Of a stretch of DNA of 64,000 bases, positions 53,943 to 63,222 are shown piece by piece. Source of the stretch: Allomeiothermus silvanus DSM 9946 (GTDB lineage: Bacteria > Deinococcota > Deinococci > Deinococcales > Thermaceae). The DNA lies in the NCBI RefSeq assembly GCF_000092125.1, contig NC_014213.1:62001-126000 (forward strand), given 5' to 3'. The first letter of the stretch is position 1. Each line of letters opens with the position of its first letter. Position numbers and translations under genes: made by a program. A model generated the notes under the pieces. It had not been told where the DNA came from. It did not search any database and saw only the letters and a list, made by a program, of their open reading frames with translations.

Positions 53943-55013
53943 ATGGATACGAGCAAGTTGCAACCCAAGGACTGGATCCCCCTCATCAAGCCCTATGCCA
54001 AGCCGGATCTGAGGCGCAGTCTCCACCAGGTAGGCAACACCCTATTGCCCCTTCTCTTGCTGTTTTACCTGGCCTACTTGGCGCTGTCGGTCTCTGTGGT
54101 GCTGACCCTGGCCCTGGACTTTGTGGCCGCGCTTTTCGTAGTACGCTTGTTCATCTTGCAGCACGATGCGGGCCACGGATCATTCTTCCCCAAAAAGTGG
54201 GCCAACGATCTGCTGGGCTTCTTCGCCGGGATACTGACTTTGGTGCCCTACCACCACTGGCAACTCTCCCATGCCCGCCACCACGCCACCAGCGGCAACC
54301 TGGACAAGCGGGGAGTGGGCGATATCTACACCTTGACCCTAACAGAATACCTGCGCGCTTCCCCCTGGGAGCGCCTCAAGTACCGGATTTACCGAAATCC
54401 CCTGGTGATGTTCCTGGTCGGGCCCATCTACACCTTTATGCTCTCCTATCGCCTTCCTTTGGGTTTCGGCGCCGATAAACCCTTGGTGCGCAACTCCGTG
54501 GCCCTTACCAACCTTTTTTTGGTCCTCCTCTGGGTGGGAATCGCCCTGGGGTTCGGCCTAAAGACCCTGCTTTGGGTCTACCTGCCCATCCAGTACTTCG
54601 CCGGGATGGTGGGGATCTTCCTCTTCTACGTCCAACATCAATTCGAGGACGCCTATTGGGAACACGACCCCCGCTGGGAACACCTGAAGTCGGCCATGGA
54701 AGGCAGCACCTATCTGAAGCTCCCCAAGCCGCTGCAGTGGCTCACTGGGAATATCGGTTTCCACCACATCCATCACCTCTCTCCCAAAATCCCCAACTAC
54801 AATCTGGAAAGGGTACAGCAAGAGGTGGATCTCGTCCAGGTGGCCCCTACGGTCACCCTAAGGGATGCCTTCGCCATCGCCTTTGCCGACTTACACCTGC
54901 ACGATGAGGAAAGCCGCAAGCTCATGGGCTTCCGCGAGGCCGGCCGCCGTATCAGGGAAGCGCGACGGGCCCAGGCAAAAAGCGGGTATCCCGGTTACCA
55001 ATCCGCGCCTTAA
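53943..55013 (+). CDS. Membrane fatty acid desaturase
   Basis: 356 residues with four or more membrane segments and the three histidine boxes that hold the di-iron centre: LQHDAGHGSF, LSHARHHATSGN and NIGFHHIHHLSPKIPNYNLE. The spacing matches acyl-lipid/acyl-CoA desaturases. It inserts double bonds in fatty acyl chains at the membrane, which would adjust fluidity. It has no partners nearby. The 17-base segment CTAACCGGACTGTTTAG just upstream (53853-53870) also flanks repeat copy A at 11546. Confidence 0.9.
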   Translation: MDTSKLQPKDWIPLIKPYAKPDLRRSLHQVGNTLLPLLLLFYLAYLALSVSVVLTLALDFVAALFVVRLFILQHDAGHGSFFPKKWANDLLGFFAGILTLVPYHHWQLSHARHHATSGNLDKRGVGDIYTLTLTEYLRASPWERLKYRIYRNPLVMFLVGPIYTFMLSYRLPLGFGADKPLVRNSVALTNLFLVLLWVGIALGFGLKTLLWVYLPIQYFAGMVGIFLFYVQHQFEDAYWEHDPRWEHLKSAMEGSTYLKLPKPLQWLTGNIGFHHIHHLSPKIPNYNLERVQQEVDLVQVAPTVTLRDAFAIAFADLHLHDEESRKLMGFREAGRRIREARRAQAKSGYPGYQSAP

Positions 55014-55051
55014 AGCCCCTGGCTCCAACCATGGGGAGCTACGGGCGGGCC

Positions 55052-55195
55052 GTGGTTCCCCTGCCGCCGCAATACAAGGGCCAGCAATGCGCGCGATGCG
55101 GGATCCGGTGGTAAAAGCGCACGCACCGCTGTCCGCGCTGCGGCTTCGTCCTGGATCGGGACCAGGGCGTGGTGCGCAACATCCTGCGGCGCGGG
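55052..55195 (+). pseudogene. TnpB zinc-finger remnant (IS200/605)
   Basis: The codons read VVPLPPQYKGQQCARCGIRW, a stop, then KRTHRCPRCGFVLDRDQG and VVRNILRRG. This is the C-terminal zinc finger and the D-x-N-x-A-x-x-N-I-L segment of TnpB with an in-frame stop and changed residues. It is fused directly to a truncated PIN gene. Confidence 0.65.
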
Positions 55196-55529
55196 CCAGT
55201 TGGAAGATGCGCTCGAGCACGGAGTCCTTTCCGCTGTGACCTTCACCGAGGTGCTGGGCAAACTGGTGGGTAAAGGCGTACCTGCAGACCAGGCCGAGGC
55301 CGACCTCGACGAGTTGGGCCTCGAGGTGGTGGATTACGACCGAGAATTGGCGAAGGTAGCAGCCTACTTCTATGCCCGCAGGAACCCCTACAACCTCAGC
55401 CTCGGGGCCTGCGCCGTGCTGGCCTTGGGCGAGCACCTGGGGCTGCCCATCCTTACTGGCGAGCAGGCGTGGGCCAAGCTGCCGGGGCTGCGGGTCAAGG
55501 TGCGGCTGATCCGTAAAGTTATGCCATAA
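55188..55529 (+). pseudogene. PIN-domain protein lacking its N-terminus
   Basis: The frame (TTG at 55200 is only a formal start) reads LEDALEHGVLSAVTFTEVLG, then DRELAKVAAYFYARRNPYNL and LSLGACAVLALGEHLGLPIL, then LTGEQAWAKLPGLRVKVRLI. These are the second to fourth blocks of a PIN toxin. The first Asp block (about 25 residues) is missing, cut off by the TnpB remnant. It is probably inactive. Confidence 0.65.
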
Positions 55530-55797
55530 ACCCCACCCAAAGGGTTCCGCTTAGGGCAAGTCAAAGCCCCCTCAATACGTGTTTGCCCGAGACGCTTCTT
55601 TCGCCGAGCGGAGCTAGGGGTAAGGCAAAGCAACTGCTGCACGTGCTCCCCATGGAGTCGCCACCCGGATATCGCCGCGAAGATACGCCGCGGGCCCCAA
55701 AAAGAAGAGCAGAGCATAGGGGTTTCTTTATGACGATCCCCAAGACTGAAATCCCGGGGCTTGTCCCTTTTCGAGTTGTGCCCTCTTCCCACCCTCT
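55530..55797. other. Gene-free stretch with a dispersed repeat
   Basis: Contains GTGTTTGCCCGAGACGCTTC followed by TTTCGCCGAGCGGAGCTAGG (55599), related to copies at 11099, 11174, 63356 and 63907. I see no gene. Confidence 0.6.
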
Positions 55798-56742
55798 TCA
55801 ATTCTTGGGTAGGTTCTCCCGCACCATCAAGGGCCGAAAGCTGAATATCCCTGGGGTATCGGTATCCACCTCGACCTGGACTGCATGAACCCGGGCGCTA
55901 CCATAGACTTCTAAGCGGTAGAAGTTGCCGATGTTGGAGGCATCGCTCTCGCTGTACCAGGGCTGATCCACGATGAAGGTGTGCGAGTCACCATGGACCA
56001 GCAGCACCGGCCTGCCAAAAGCCTTTACTTTGCTCTTGAGCAGCGCCAGTATCTCAGTGAAGCCTGAGCGCTTGTCCTCGCTGGTTTCCTCGAACATCGG
56101 ATCGGCCTGCCAGAACAGCACTACTGCCTTGGCGCCTTCAGAACTGGCCTTGGCGAAGGTACTCTCCAGCCAGGACAAATTGGCGGCGTTGCGCTCGATG
56201 TACTCGTTTACCGCGGCTTGGTTGCGCTGGAGGTTGTTGTTGCTACCCACCACGTGCAGCGTGGCGAACACCACCCCTCCCAGGCTCCAGCGCTCATTCT
56301 CCACGAACTTGGCAAACTTGGGGTCGGCACTTTGCTGTTCCAGGGTCATCTTCTGCGCCCCAAAGCTTTGGTTGTTGGTGAAAAAGGTCTGGCGCACGAA
56401 GGCAAGCCGCTCGATGGGATCGTACTTCCCCGCTTTCTCGCGGTGGCAGTCGGTCCATTCGTTATCACCCGGGGTGTACACCAAAGGGGCGCTGAAGGTA
56501 TTGAACAGGTCGCGGATCTTGAGCATGTACGCGTCGGTGCAGGGGCTCGAGCCCGATTTGATGTCGCCGACATGGACGGTGAAGCTCGGCCGGGCAGCGT
56601 TTATGGCCTTGACGAGGTTCTCGAAAGGAGCCATCTCGCCATAAGGCATGTCGCCGATAGCCACAAAGGAGAACCTCTCGGCCAGGGCAAACGAGGTGGC
56701 TAGCATCACGGCTATGAGGACCATCCGAAAACGGTTTTTCAT
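55798..56742 (-). CDS. Secreted calcineurin-like metallophosphoesterase
   Basis: 314 residues with a signal peptide (MVLIAVMLATSFALA). Metallophosphoesterase motifs: FVAIGDMPYGE (D-x-G-like; the usual H is replaced), TVHVGDIKSGSSPCTD, YTPGDNEWTDCHREK (G-D-N-E), VVLFWQADPMFE and LLVHGDSHTFIVD (G-H-like GDSH). It probably hydrolyses phosphodiesters or phosphomonoesters outside the membrane. A candidate Pho box lies in its upstream region. The nearby importer may take up its products. Confidence 0.8.
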   Translation of the reverse strand: MKNRFRMVLIAVMLATSFALAERFSFVAIGDMPYGEMAPFENLVKAINAARPSFTVHVGDIKSGSSPCTDAYMLKIRDLFNTFSAPLVYTPGDNEWTDCHREKAGKYDPIERLAFVRQTFFTNNQSFGAQKMTLEQQSADPKFAKFVENERWSLGGVVFATLHVVGSNNNLQRNQAAVNEYIERNAANLSWLESTFAKASSEGAKAVVLFWQADPMFEETSEDKRSGFTEILALLKSKVKAFGRPVLLVHGDSHTFIVDQPWYSESDASNIGNFYRLEVYGSARVHAVQVEVDTDTPGIFSFRPLMVRENLPKN

Positions 56743-56760
56743 GCTTCCTCCCGGCGTGAT

Positions 56761-56778
56761 GCTAAGGGAAGCTTGTCA
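56761..56778 (-). promoter_or_regulatory. Candidate Pho box before the metallophosphoesterase
   Basis: Minus strand CTGACAA-GCTT-CCCTTAG, 11-base period, first half identical to the phoA and 58-kb importer sites. Confidence 0.35.
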
Positions 56779-56864
56779 GAAAACCATAGCCTCAACCGCT
56801 GGGGCAGGAGGGCACGCCGCGCGGTATGCCCGTTATGCGCTTTGGGCCTTCATTTTAAAGCGGA

Positions 56865-58006
56865 TGTGAACCCGGACAAACACATGTGAGACTCTAAGCT
56901 GGGATAAAAAGAGGGGAACCGACCAGGAAAGGAGGTTCCCCAGGTGCAGTTTACCACCGTTGGCCGAGAGATATGGAGAGGCGCTAGACAAGCACAGAGG
57001 CTGGCCGAGGCCAACGCAAGCGACCCAGAGGTCCAGGAACGTCTGCGCAAGCTCCGACTGGTCAAAGCCCTGCGTGAAAGTAAAAAGAGCTGGAAGGAGA
57101 TCCAGGACCTGGTCGGGATCAGCCGGGCCACCTACCACCGCTGGCAAAAAGCCCTAAAAGAAAAGGGCCTGGCTGGACTCAAACCCCGCTCCCGCCGCCC
57201 TAAGCACCTGCGCACAAAGGTCCACTGGACCCCAGGGCTGCTCATTAGAATAGAAACTCTCCGCAAGGAAAACCCCACCTGGGGACGCTGGTCCATCTGG
57301 CTTACCCTCCGCAAGGAGGGTTTCCAGATGAGCGAACGCACGGTGGGGCGCATCCTGGCCTACCTGGAGAAGCACCGACGTATCGAGAGCGTGGCCGGCT
57401 ACCTGGCCCGGACTCAAAGAGGGAAGCTAAAGCGAAGGGTAAACCGGCCCTACGCCAAAAGGAAGCCCCGAGGATACGAGGCCAGGGCTCCTGGGGACCT
57501 GGTCCAGGTGGACACCCTCACCCTGACCTTAGGACCGGGAAGCATGGTCAAGCACTTCTCGGCGATTGACCTCCATAGCCGGTTTGTCCTGGCGGAGGTG
57601 CACAGCCGGGCCACGGCTAAGCTTTCTGAGGGGTTCTTGTCCTTGCTTCTGGCCAGGGCCCCTTTTCCCATCCGGGCCATCCAGGTGGATGGGGGCAGCG
57701 AGTTCATGGCCGAGTTTGAGGAGGCCTGCTGTGCTCTGGGGATTGCCTTGTTTGTGCTACCGCCGAGGAGTCCTAAACTCAATGGTCACGTGGAGCGGAT
57801 GCAGCGGACCTTCAAGGAGGAGTTCTACACCCGGCCTTTGCCCACCCCGCTCAGCGAGCTGCAGGCAGAGCTGGATACCTACCTGGACTACTACAACCGC
57901 CGAAGGCCTCACATGGCCCTGGGGGGTCTTGCTCCGCTGGAGTTTTTGGCTAAGATGCAAGAGGAGTCGGTTCCTCAAAGAGTCTCAAATGTGTTGACCG
58001 ATTACA
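56865..58006 (+). mobile_element. IS481-family insertion sequence
   Basis: The left end TGTGAACCCGGACAAACACA continues into TGTGAGACTCT, matched on the right (read inverted) by TGTAATCGGTCAACACA continuing into TTTGAGACTCT. The borders are TG and CA. GGA flanks both sides (56862-56864 and 58007-58009) and may be the target repeat. Confidence 0.7.
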
Positions 58007-58029
58007 GGATGTTGGCAGTGTTGCCCTAA
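56944..58029 (+). CDS. IS481-type transposase (integrase core)
   Basis: 361 residues. N-terminal helix-turn-helix (LVKALRESKKSWKEIQDLVG, then SRATYHRWQKALKEKGLAGL) and the rve core with DLVQVDTLTLTLG (D), AIQVDGGSEFMAEF (D) and HVERMQRTFKEEFY (E), with YNRRRPHMALGGLAPLEFL after it. All catalytic residues are present. The last eight residues and stop lie beyond the right border at 58006, so they are host-encoded. Confidence 0.9.
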   Translation: MQFTTVGREIWRGARQAQRLAEANASDPEVQERLRKLRLVKALRESKKSWKEIQDLVGISRATYHRWQKALKEKGLAGLKPRSRRPKHLRTKVHWTPGLLIRIETLRKENPTWGRWSIWLTLRKEGFQMSERTVGRILAYLEKHRRIESVAGYLARTQRGKLKRRVNRPYAKRKPRGYEARAPGDLVQVDTLTLTLGPGSMVKHFSAIDLHSRFVLAEVHSRATAKLSEGFLSLLLARAPFPIRAIQVDGGSEFMAEFEEACCALGIALFVLPPRSPKLNGHVERMQRTFKEEFYTRPLPTPLSELQAELDTYLDYYNRRRPHMALGGLAPLEFLAKMQEESVPQRVSNVLTDYRMLAVLP

Positions 58030-58067
58030 CGCTTTATGATGAGAGTCGCCCAAGTCCGCCGCGAAAA

Positions 58068-58085
58068 CTGACAACGGTTTGACAG
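58068..58085 (+). promoter_or_regulatory. Candidate Pho box before the 58-kb importer
   Basis: CTGACAA-CGGT-TTGACAG, two 7-mers with an 11-base period, 36 bases before the ATG at 58121. This is the best Pho-box match of the three in the window. Confidence 0.5.
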
Positions 58086-58120
58086 GGGAGTCATACGTTC
58101 TCGTCAAGGAGTGTGCCCAG

Positions 58121-59191
58121 ATGAGATACAAGCGAGCATTAACCCGACGCGAAGTGCTTAGGCTTGGCGGCGTAGCCACTGGCTCGTTGACCCTTGGTTT
58201 GCTTATGAAAGGGCAGGCGCAGAGCAAGACCCTCAATACCATCGCCCTGCCCCCCGACTGGGCCAACTACGGCGAGATCATGGCGACGTTCACCAAGAAG
58301 TATGGCATTACCATCAACAACGCCTCGCCCAACGCCAGCTCTGCAGAGGAGTTGCAGGCCTTGCGCTCGCTCAAGGGCCAAAGCCGCGCCCCCGACGTGG
58401 TTGACGTAGGGCCGTCATTCGCTATTCAAGGTAAGCAGGAAGGGCTGTTCGCGCCCTATAAGGTGAGCACCTGGGACTCCATCCCCGCCAACATGAAAGA
58501 CCCCGATGGCTACTGGTATGGCGATTATTTTGGGGTGATCTCCTTCGGCGTCAACGCCAGCGTGGTCAAGAAAGTGCCCAAGACCTGGGCTGACCTTAAG
58601 GATCCAGCGTACAAGGGCCAGATCGCTCTCAACGGCAGCCCGCTCACCGCCGGGGCTGCTTTTGCCGGGGTATGGGCAGCCGCGCTCGCCAACGGGGGTT
58701 CACTCGACGACATCACCCCCGGCATTGATTTCTTTGCCCAACTCAAGAAAATGGGCAACTACATTCCTGTGGATGCCACCCCGGCCACCGTACAGACCGG
58801 CCAGACTCCCATCGTGGTGGACTGGGACTACCTCAACCTAGGCTACTCCAAGGAGTTCGCCGGCAAGCTTGACTGGAGAGTGAGCGTGCCCGAAGACGGG
58901 GTGTATGGCAGTTACTATTGTCAAGCCATCAGCGCCTTTGCGCCCAATCCGGCCAGCGCCCGGCAGTGGATGGAGTTTCTCTACTCCGATGAAGGGCAGC
59001 TCTTATTCCTCAAAGGCTATGCCCATCCGGTGCGTTTCAACGATATGCTGCGGCGTAAGGTCATCCCCACTGAGTTGCTCGCCAAGCTGCCACCCAGCGA
59101 GCCTTATACCAAAGTACGCTTCGCCACCCAAGAGCAGCTCAAGAAGGCCCAGGAAACCCTCAAAGCCCAGTGGGCCGCCAAGGTGGGCTAG
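58121..59191 (+). CDS. ABC importer substrate-binding protein (family 1, Fe/phosphonate/polyamine-like)
   Basis: 356 residues from ATG 58121, with AAGGAG ten bases upstream. A twin-Arg-like LTRREVLRLGGVATGSLTLG leader precedes the mature domain, hinting at Tat export. The fold is the type II family 1 kind: PDVVDVGPSFAIQGKQEGLF, YFGVISFGVNASVVKKVPKT, LKDPAYKGQIALNG, and ARQWMEFLYSDEGQLLFLKG. Ligand not known. The order with two permeases and a PotA/UgpC-like ATPase fits phosphonate, phosphodiester or iron uptake; the Pho-type site favours a phosphorus compound. Confidence 0.85.
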   Translation: MRYKRALTRREVLRLGGVATGSLTLGLLMKGQAQSKTLNTIALPPDWANYGEIMATFTKKYGITINNASPNASSAEELQALRSLKGQSRAPDVVDVGPSFAIQGKQEGLFAPYKVSTWDSIPANMKDPDGYWYGDYFGVISFGVNASVVKKVPKTWADLKDPAYKGQIALNGSPLTAGAAFAGVWAAALANGGSLDDITPGIDFFAQLKKMGNYIPVDATPATVQTGQTPIVVDWDYLNLGYSKEFAGKLDWRVSVPEDGVYGSYYCQAISAFAPNPASARQWMEFLYSDEGQLLFLKGYAHPVRFNDMLRRKVIPTELLAKLPPSEPYTKVRFATQEQLKKAQETLKAQWAAKVG

Positions 59192-59203
59192 ACCTAAGAG
59201 CCC

Positions 59204-60046
59204 ATGGAGTGGCTTAACCGGTTATTGTTTTCTGGACCGCTGTTGCTATTTGTGGGGGCATTTCTCCTGCTGCCCAGCTTGCAGCTTGGGTATTTGGCGC
59301 TGTCTGACGGGCACGGGGGGCTGACGGTACGCTACCTCGAGGCCCTCGGTCAACCACAATACCGGGTGGCATTCCAAAATAGCATACTCCTAAGCGGAAC
59401 TACCGCGGTCTTAGGGGGCATTCTAGGGACCATGCTGGCTTTTTTGACCAGTGCTGGCCGGGGGTGGCTAGCCGAGGCGGTAACTGCTTTCAACGGGGTG
59501 GCGGCCAACTTCGCCGGGGTTCCGCTGGCTTTCGCCTTTATCGCCACTTTGGGCACTACCGGACTGCTCACCCAGTTCCTCCGGCAAGCGCTGGGGCTGG
59601 ATCTCTACGGCCTCGGGTTCAGCTTGTTCTCGTACTGGGGGCTAGTGGTGGTGTATTTGTACTTTCAGATCCCGCTGATGTTTCTGGTGATGGCTCCGGT
59701 GGTCAGCGGGCTGCGCCGCGAGTGGCGCGAAGCCGCGTACGGGCTGGGAGCTACGCCATTTCAGTACTGGACCCGGGTGGTGTTCCCCCTCATCCTGCCG
59801 GCGACCCTAGCAGGTACTATCTTGCTCTTCGGCAACGCCTTTTCGGCCTATGCCACTCCCTACGCGCTCACCTCGGGAGTATTGCCCCTGGTGCCTTTGC
59901 AAATCGGTAGCGCCTTGCAGGGTAACGTCTCCGCCGACCCGCAGCAAGGAGCGGCGCTGGCTTTGGGCATGGTGGCCTTGATGTTGGCGTCGCTAGGTCT
60001 TTACTTAGCCCTCGCGCGGCGCCATTCGCGCTGGAGAAACCAATGA
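59204..60046 (+). CDS. ABC importer permease 1
   Basis: 280 residues, six membrane segments (LLLFVGAFLLLPSLQLGYLA first). The coupling loop is EAAYGLGATPFQYWTRVVFP with EAA-x3-G-x9-P spacing. It overlaps the second permease by 4 bases. Confidence 0.9.
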   Translation: MEWLNRLLFSGPLLLFVGAFLLLPSLQLGYLALSDGHGGLTVRYLEALGQPQYRVAFQNSILLSGTTAVLGGILGTMLAFLTSAGRGWLAEAVTAFNGVAANFAGVPLAFAFIATLGTTGLLTQFLRQALGLDLYGLGFSLFSYWGLVVVYLYFQIPLMFLVMAPVVSGLRREWREAAYGLGATPFQYWTRVVFPLILPATLAGTILLFGNAFSAYATPYALTSGVLPLVPLQIGSALQGNVSADPQQGAALALGMVALMLASLGLYLALARRHSRWRNQ

Positions 60047-60801
60047 CCCGCCGCTTGCTGCTGGCCTTGTTCGGGCTGTATTTCCTCCTGCCCCTCTTGG
60101 CGACGGCGATCTACAGCTTGTGGGCGGGAGGACAGCGCTACGATCTGTCAGCCTACGCGCGCATTTTGGGGGATCCACAATTTCGTAGCAGTTTCACCCT
60201 TTCCTTTACCCTGGCGGTGGAGACGGTAGTGCTGTCGCTCTTGTTGCTGATCCCGGCAGTGTTCTGGGCCAATCTGCGCTGGCCCGGGCTTCGCGCACTG
60301 CTGGAGGTGGTCTCGGTCATGCCCTTTGTGGTGCCCCCCATCGCGCTGGTGGGGGGACTGACGGCACTGTACAAAGGCCCAGCGTGGTGGATCGGCAGTC
60401 CGCAGTTTTTGATTGTGGGATACACTGTGCTGGCCTTGCCTTATACCTACCGTGCTCTAGACGCGGGGATGCGTGCGATCGATCTCAAAACCCTGAGCGA
60501 AGCCGCTCTTAGCCTGGGGTCGAGCTGGCTGGGACTGCTGTTGCGGGTGGTGGTGCCCTGCATCCTGCCCTCCATCCTGAGCGCTGCCTTGCTCACCCTA
60601 GCGATCGTTATGGGTGAATTCACCTTTGCCAACGTGCTGCTGTTCAATACCTTCGCGGTCTATATCAACTACGTGGGGCAGACCCAGGGCACCGGAGCAG
60701 CAGCGCTCTCGCTGCTAAGCTTCGCGCTCACCTGGCTGGCGATGATTGCAATACTGCGTAGTGGCCGCCAGGGGCAGCCCAGCCTGGGAGGAGGTCGCTG
60801 A
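60043..60801 (+). CDS. ABC importer permease 2
   Basis: 252 residues, six membrane segments (LALFGLYFLLPLLATAIYSL first). Coupling loop LSEAALSLGSSWLGLLLRVV. SVMPFVVPPIALVGGLTALY is typical of the second permease in PhnSTUV- and Fbp/Pot-like systems. The stop overlaps the ATPase ATG by one base. Confidence 0.9.
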   Translation: MTRRLLLALFGLYFLLPLLATAIYSLWAGGQRYDLSAYARILGDPQFRSSFTLSFTLAVETVVLSLLLLIPAVFWANLRWPGLRALLEVVSVMPFVVPPIALVGGLTALYKGPAWWIGSPQFLIVGYTVLALPYTYRALDAGMRAIDLKTLSEAALSLGSSWLGLLLRVVVPCILPSILSAALLTLAIVMGEFTFANVLLFNTFAVYINYVGQTQGTGAAALSLLSFALTWLAMIAILRSGRQGQPSLGGGR

Positions 60802-61850
60802 TGGCGGCGCTGCGCCTGGAAGGGCTGCGGCGCCGCTTTGGGAATGTCGAGGCATTAGCAGCCTTCAACCTCGAGGTGGCCTCGGGAGAACTGGTGACTT
60901 TGCTGGGGCCCTCTGGCTGCGGCAAGACTACTCTGCTGCGTATCGTAGCCGGGTTCGAGCAGCCCGACGCCGGTCAGGTCTGGCTCGAAGGGGAGGACAT
61001 CACCAAGACGCCGCCTAACCGCCGTCATATGGGGATGGTCTTCCAGGCGTATAGCCTCTTTCCCAACATGAGCGCAGAGGAGAACGTACGCTTCGGCCTG
61101 CGGCTGCGTGGCCTCAGCCGGGCCGAACAGGAGCAGCGTCTGTCCGAGTTGTTCCGCCTCATTGGGCTTGAGGATGTGCGCAAGCGCTACCCTCACCAAC
61201 TCTCCGGTGGGCAGCAGCAACGCATCGCCTTAGCCAGGGCGCTGGCCCCTAGGCCCAAGGTGCTGCTGATGGACGAACCACTCTCGGCGCTAGATGCTCA
61301 GGTGCGCCAAACCCTGCGGGAGGAGATCCGCCGTATCCAGCAAGCCGAGAAGATCACTACCCTATTCGTAACCCACGATCAGGAGGAAGCCCTCACCCTC
61401 TCAGACCGGGTAGTGGTGATGAACCGCGGCAAAATCGAGCAAGTCGGTTCGCCCCGTGAGGTGTACCTGCGTCCAGCTTCGGCCTTCGTAGCCGGATTCG
61501 TGGGGGTCTCCTCGGTGTTGGAAGGAGAATGGCTTACGGGCAACCGCGTACGTACCGCGGCAGGTAGCCTAATAGTGGCTCCTGGAGAGCATCCGGTTGG
61601 TGCGAAGGTAAAGGTGTTCCTCAGGCCCGAGAACCTCAGGCTGGCGAAGCCCGGTGGGGAGGGCCTCGAGGGGCGCATCGAGGAGAACGTCTTCATGGGA
61701 TCTTTCGTGCGGGTGCGGGTCAGGTTGCGCGATGGCCAGTCGCTTTGGATTGATCAGGGGCTCGAGGAGGCGGTACAGTGGCAGATCGGTGACGAAGTCA
61801 AGGTGGACAACGCCAGCTCGCTAGGCCATGGTGTAGTTGTCCTCGGTTGA
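60801..61850 (+). CDS. ABC importer ATPase (PotA/UgpC/PhnT-like)
   Basis: 349 residues. Walker A GPSGCGKTTLLRIVAGFEQP, MVFQAYSLFPNMSAEENVRF, signature QLSGGQQQRIALARALAPR, Walker B LLMDEPLSALDAQVRQTL, switch VTHDQEEALTLSDRV, and a C-terminal TOBE domain (about 240-345). It drives the two permeases. Last gene before the TnpB element. Confidence 0.9.
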   Translation: MAALRLEGLRRRFGNVEALAAFNLEVASGELVTLLGPSGCGKTTLLRIVAGFEQPDAGQVWLEGEDITKTPPNRRHMGMVFQAYSLFPNMSAEENVRFGLRLRGLSRAEQEQRLSELFRLIGLEDVRKRYPHQLSGGQQQRIALARALAPRPKVLLMDEPLSALDAQVRQTLREEIRRIQQAEKITTLFVTHDQEEALTLSDRVVVMNRGKIEQVGSPREVYLRPASAFVAGFVGVSSVLEGEWLTGNRVRTAAGSLIVAPGEHPVGAKVKVFLRPENLRLAKPGGEGLEGRIEENVFMGSFVRVRVRLRDGQSLWIDQGLEEAVQWQIGDEVKVDNASSLGHGVVVLG

Positions 61851-61974
61851 CCGAATATACTGCGCAAGCTCCTGCCTGAAGGCCTCGTCATCAGTAAATT
61901 GCGGCGCGGATACCCCTGCCTTCAGGCATGGGGCCGTTGACTTGGAGCGCCGCCCCTCCTTTCGCATGATGTGC

Positions 61975-61980
61975 TACAAT
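61975..61980 (+). promoter_or_regulatory. -10 element giving a leaderless tnpB transcript
   Basis: TACAAT at 61975-61980 is followed by GTG at 61987, only six bases on. Transcription would start at or next to the GTG. Confidence 0.5.
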
Positions 61981-61986
61981 GGCTTT

Positions 61987-63222
61987 GTGCAGACTCTTAC
62001 TCTCCGCTGTACCCTCAAGCCTACTCCTGAACAGGCGGCGGCGCTTGCGGCCACGGTGCGGTTGTTCGCCCAGGGCTGCAACCACGCCCTGAGGGTGGCT
62101 AAGGAGCACGGGGAGTTCCGCCGGTTCAAACTGCACCGCTTGGTGTACAGAGACCTCCGCGCGATGGGCCTCAGTGCCAACCTCGCCGTGCAGGCCATTG
62201 CCCGTGTGGGCAAAAAGAAGGGCAGCCGGGCGAAGTTCTACCAGCCCACCTCCTGTACCTTCGACCCGCGCACCCTCTCGCTGCGGGAGGAGTCGGTTTC
62301 GCTGACCACCGTTGCGGGTCGAATGCTCATCCCGATGAAGCTGGGGAACTACCAGCGGGGGGTGCTGAAGCGGGCCAGGAGCGTGCAGGGTGGGGTGCTG
62401 ACCCAGGGGCCGAAGGGCAGGTGGTATATCAACCTGATCCTTCGCCTCGACGTTCCCACCCCGCCCACCAGCGGGGGCAAGGTGGTGGGCGTCGATTTGG
62501 GGCAGAAGGCCCTGGCCACCCTCTCCAGCGGGGTGCAGTTTTCCGGCGGTTCCCTCAAGGGAAAACGTCTGCATTATCTGGCGAAGCGGGCTGAAGTACG
62601 GAGTAAGCTCGACACCGAACGCACCAGAGGACTCAAGAACCTTTGGGAACGGCTTAGCGGTAAAGAGCGCCGCTTCGTGGACCACACCCTGCACACCCTG
62701 GCCAGGCGCATCGTGGATGGGTTGGAGCCTGGTGACACCCTCGCTATCGAGGATTTGACCGGGCTTAGGGGCCGCACCACCAAGAGGGGTAAGAAGGAAA
62801 GGCACCTCCACAACCTCTGGCCCTACGCCCGATTTCGCTCCCTGTTGGAGTATAAAGCGGCTCTGAAGGGGGTGCGGGTGGTGGCCGTAGACCCCAGGCA
62901 CACCAGCCAGGAGTGCCCCCGCTGCGGACATACCGCCAGGGAGAACCGTAAAAGCCAGGCCCTCTTCCGTTGCCAGTGCTGCGGTTTCCAGCACAACGCG
63001 GATTGGGTGGCCGCGCATAACGTTGCCTTGCGTGCAGGGCCGCAGGCCCTCCCGCAGGGGATCGTTGCCCAAAGAGCCGGCTCGATGGGCATTGGCCGTG
63101 AAGGTTTTGGGCGCTTTGCGCCTGACCGGTGTAAACCGGCCCGGATTCGTGGGGGTCTCCTCTGCACCGTCCTCCCTCGGAAAGCCCCCGGCTTTAGCCG
63201 TGGGGTGGTTTACTACCCATAA
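61987..63222 (+). CDS. tnpB: TnpB RNA-guided nuclease (IS200/605 OrfB)
   Basis: 411 residues from GTG 61987 (ATG 61969 would add six). N-terminal wedge QTLTLRCTLKPTPEQAAALA; RuvC I in VVGVDLGQKALATLSSG (D), RuvC II in TLAIEDLTGLRG (E), zinc ribbon CPRCGHTARENRKSQALFRC and QCCGFQHNADWVAAHNVAL with the RuvC III Asp. All catalytic residues are intact. A C-terminal tail of about 60 residues overlaps the right end, where the guide RNA of TnpB elements is encoded. It sits directly beside a CRISPR array without being part of it. Confidence 0.92.
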   Translation: MQTLTLRCTLKPTPEQAAALAATVRLFAQGCNHALRVAKEHGEFRRFKLHRLVYRDLRAMGLSANLAVQAIARVGKKKGSRAKFYQPTSCTFDPRTLSLREESVSLTTVAGRMLIPMKLGNYQRGVLKRARSVQGGVLTQGPKGRWYINLILRLDVPTPPTSGGKVVGVDLGQKALATLSSGVQFSGGSLKGKRLHYLAKRAEVRSKLDTERTRGLKNLWERLSGKERRFVDHTLHTLARRIVDGLEPGDTLAIEDLTGLRGRTTKRGKKERHLHNLWPYARFRSLLEYKAALKGVRVVAVDPRHTSQECPRCGHTARENRKSQALFRCQCCGFQHNADWVAAHNVALRAGPQALPQGIVAQRAGSMGIGREGFGRFAPDRCKPARIRGGLLCTVLPRKAPGFSRGVVYYP

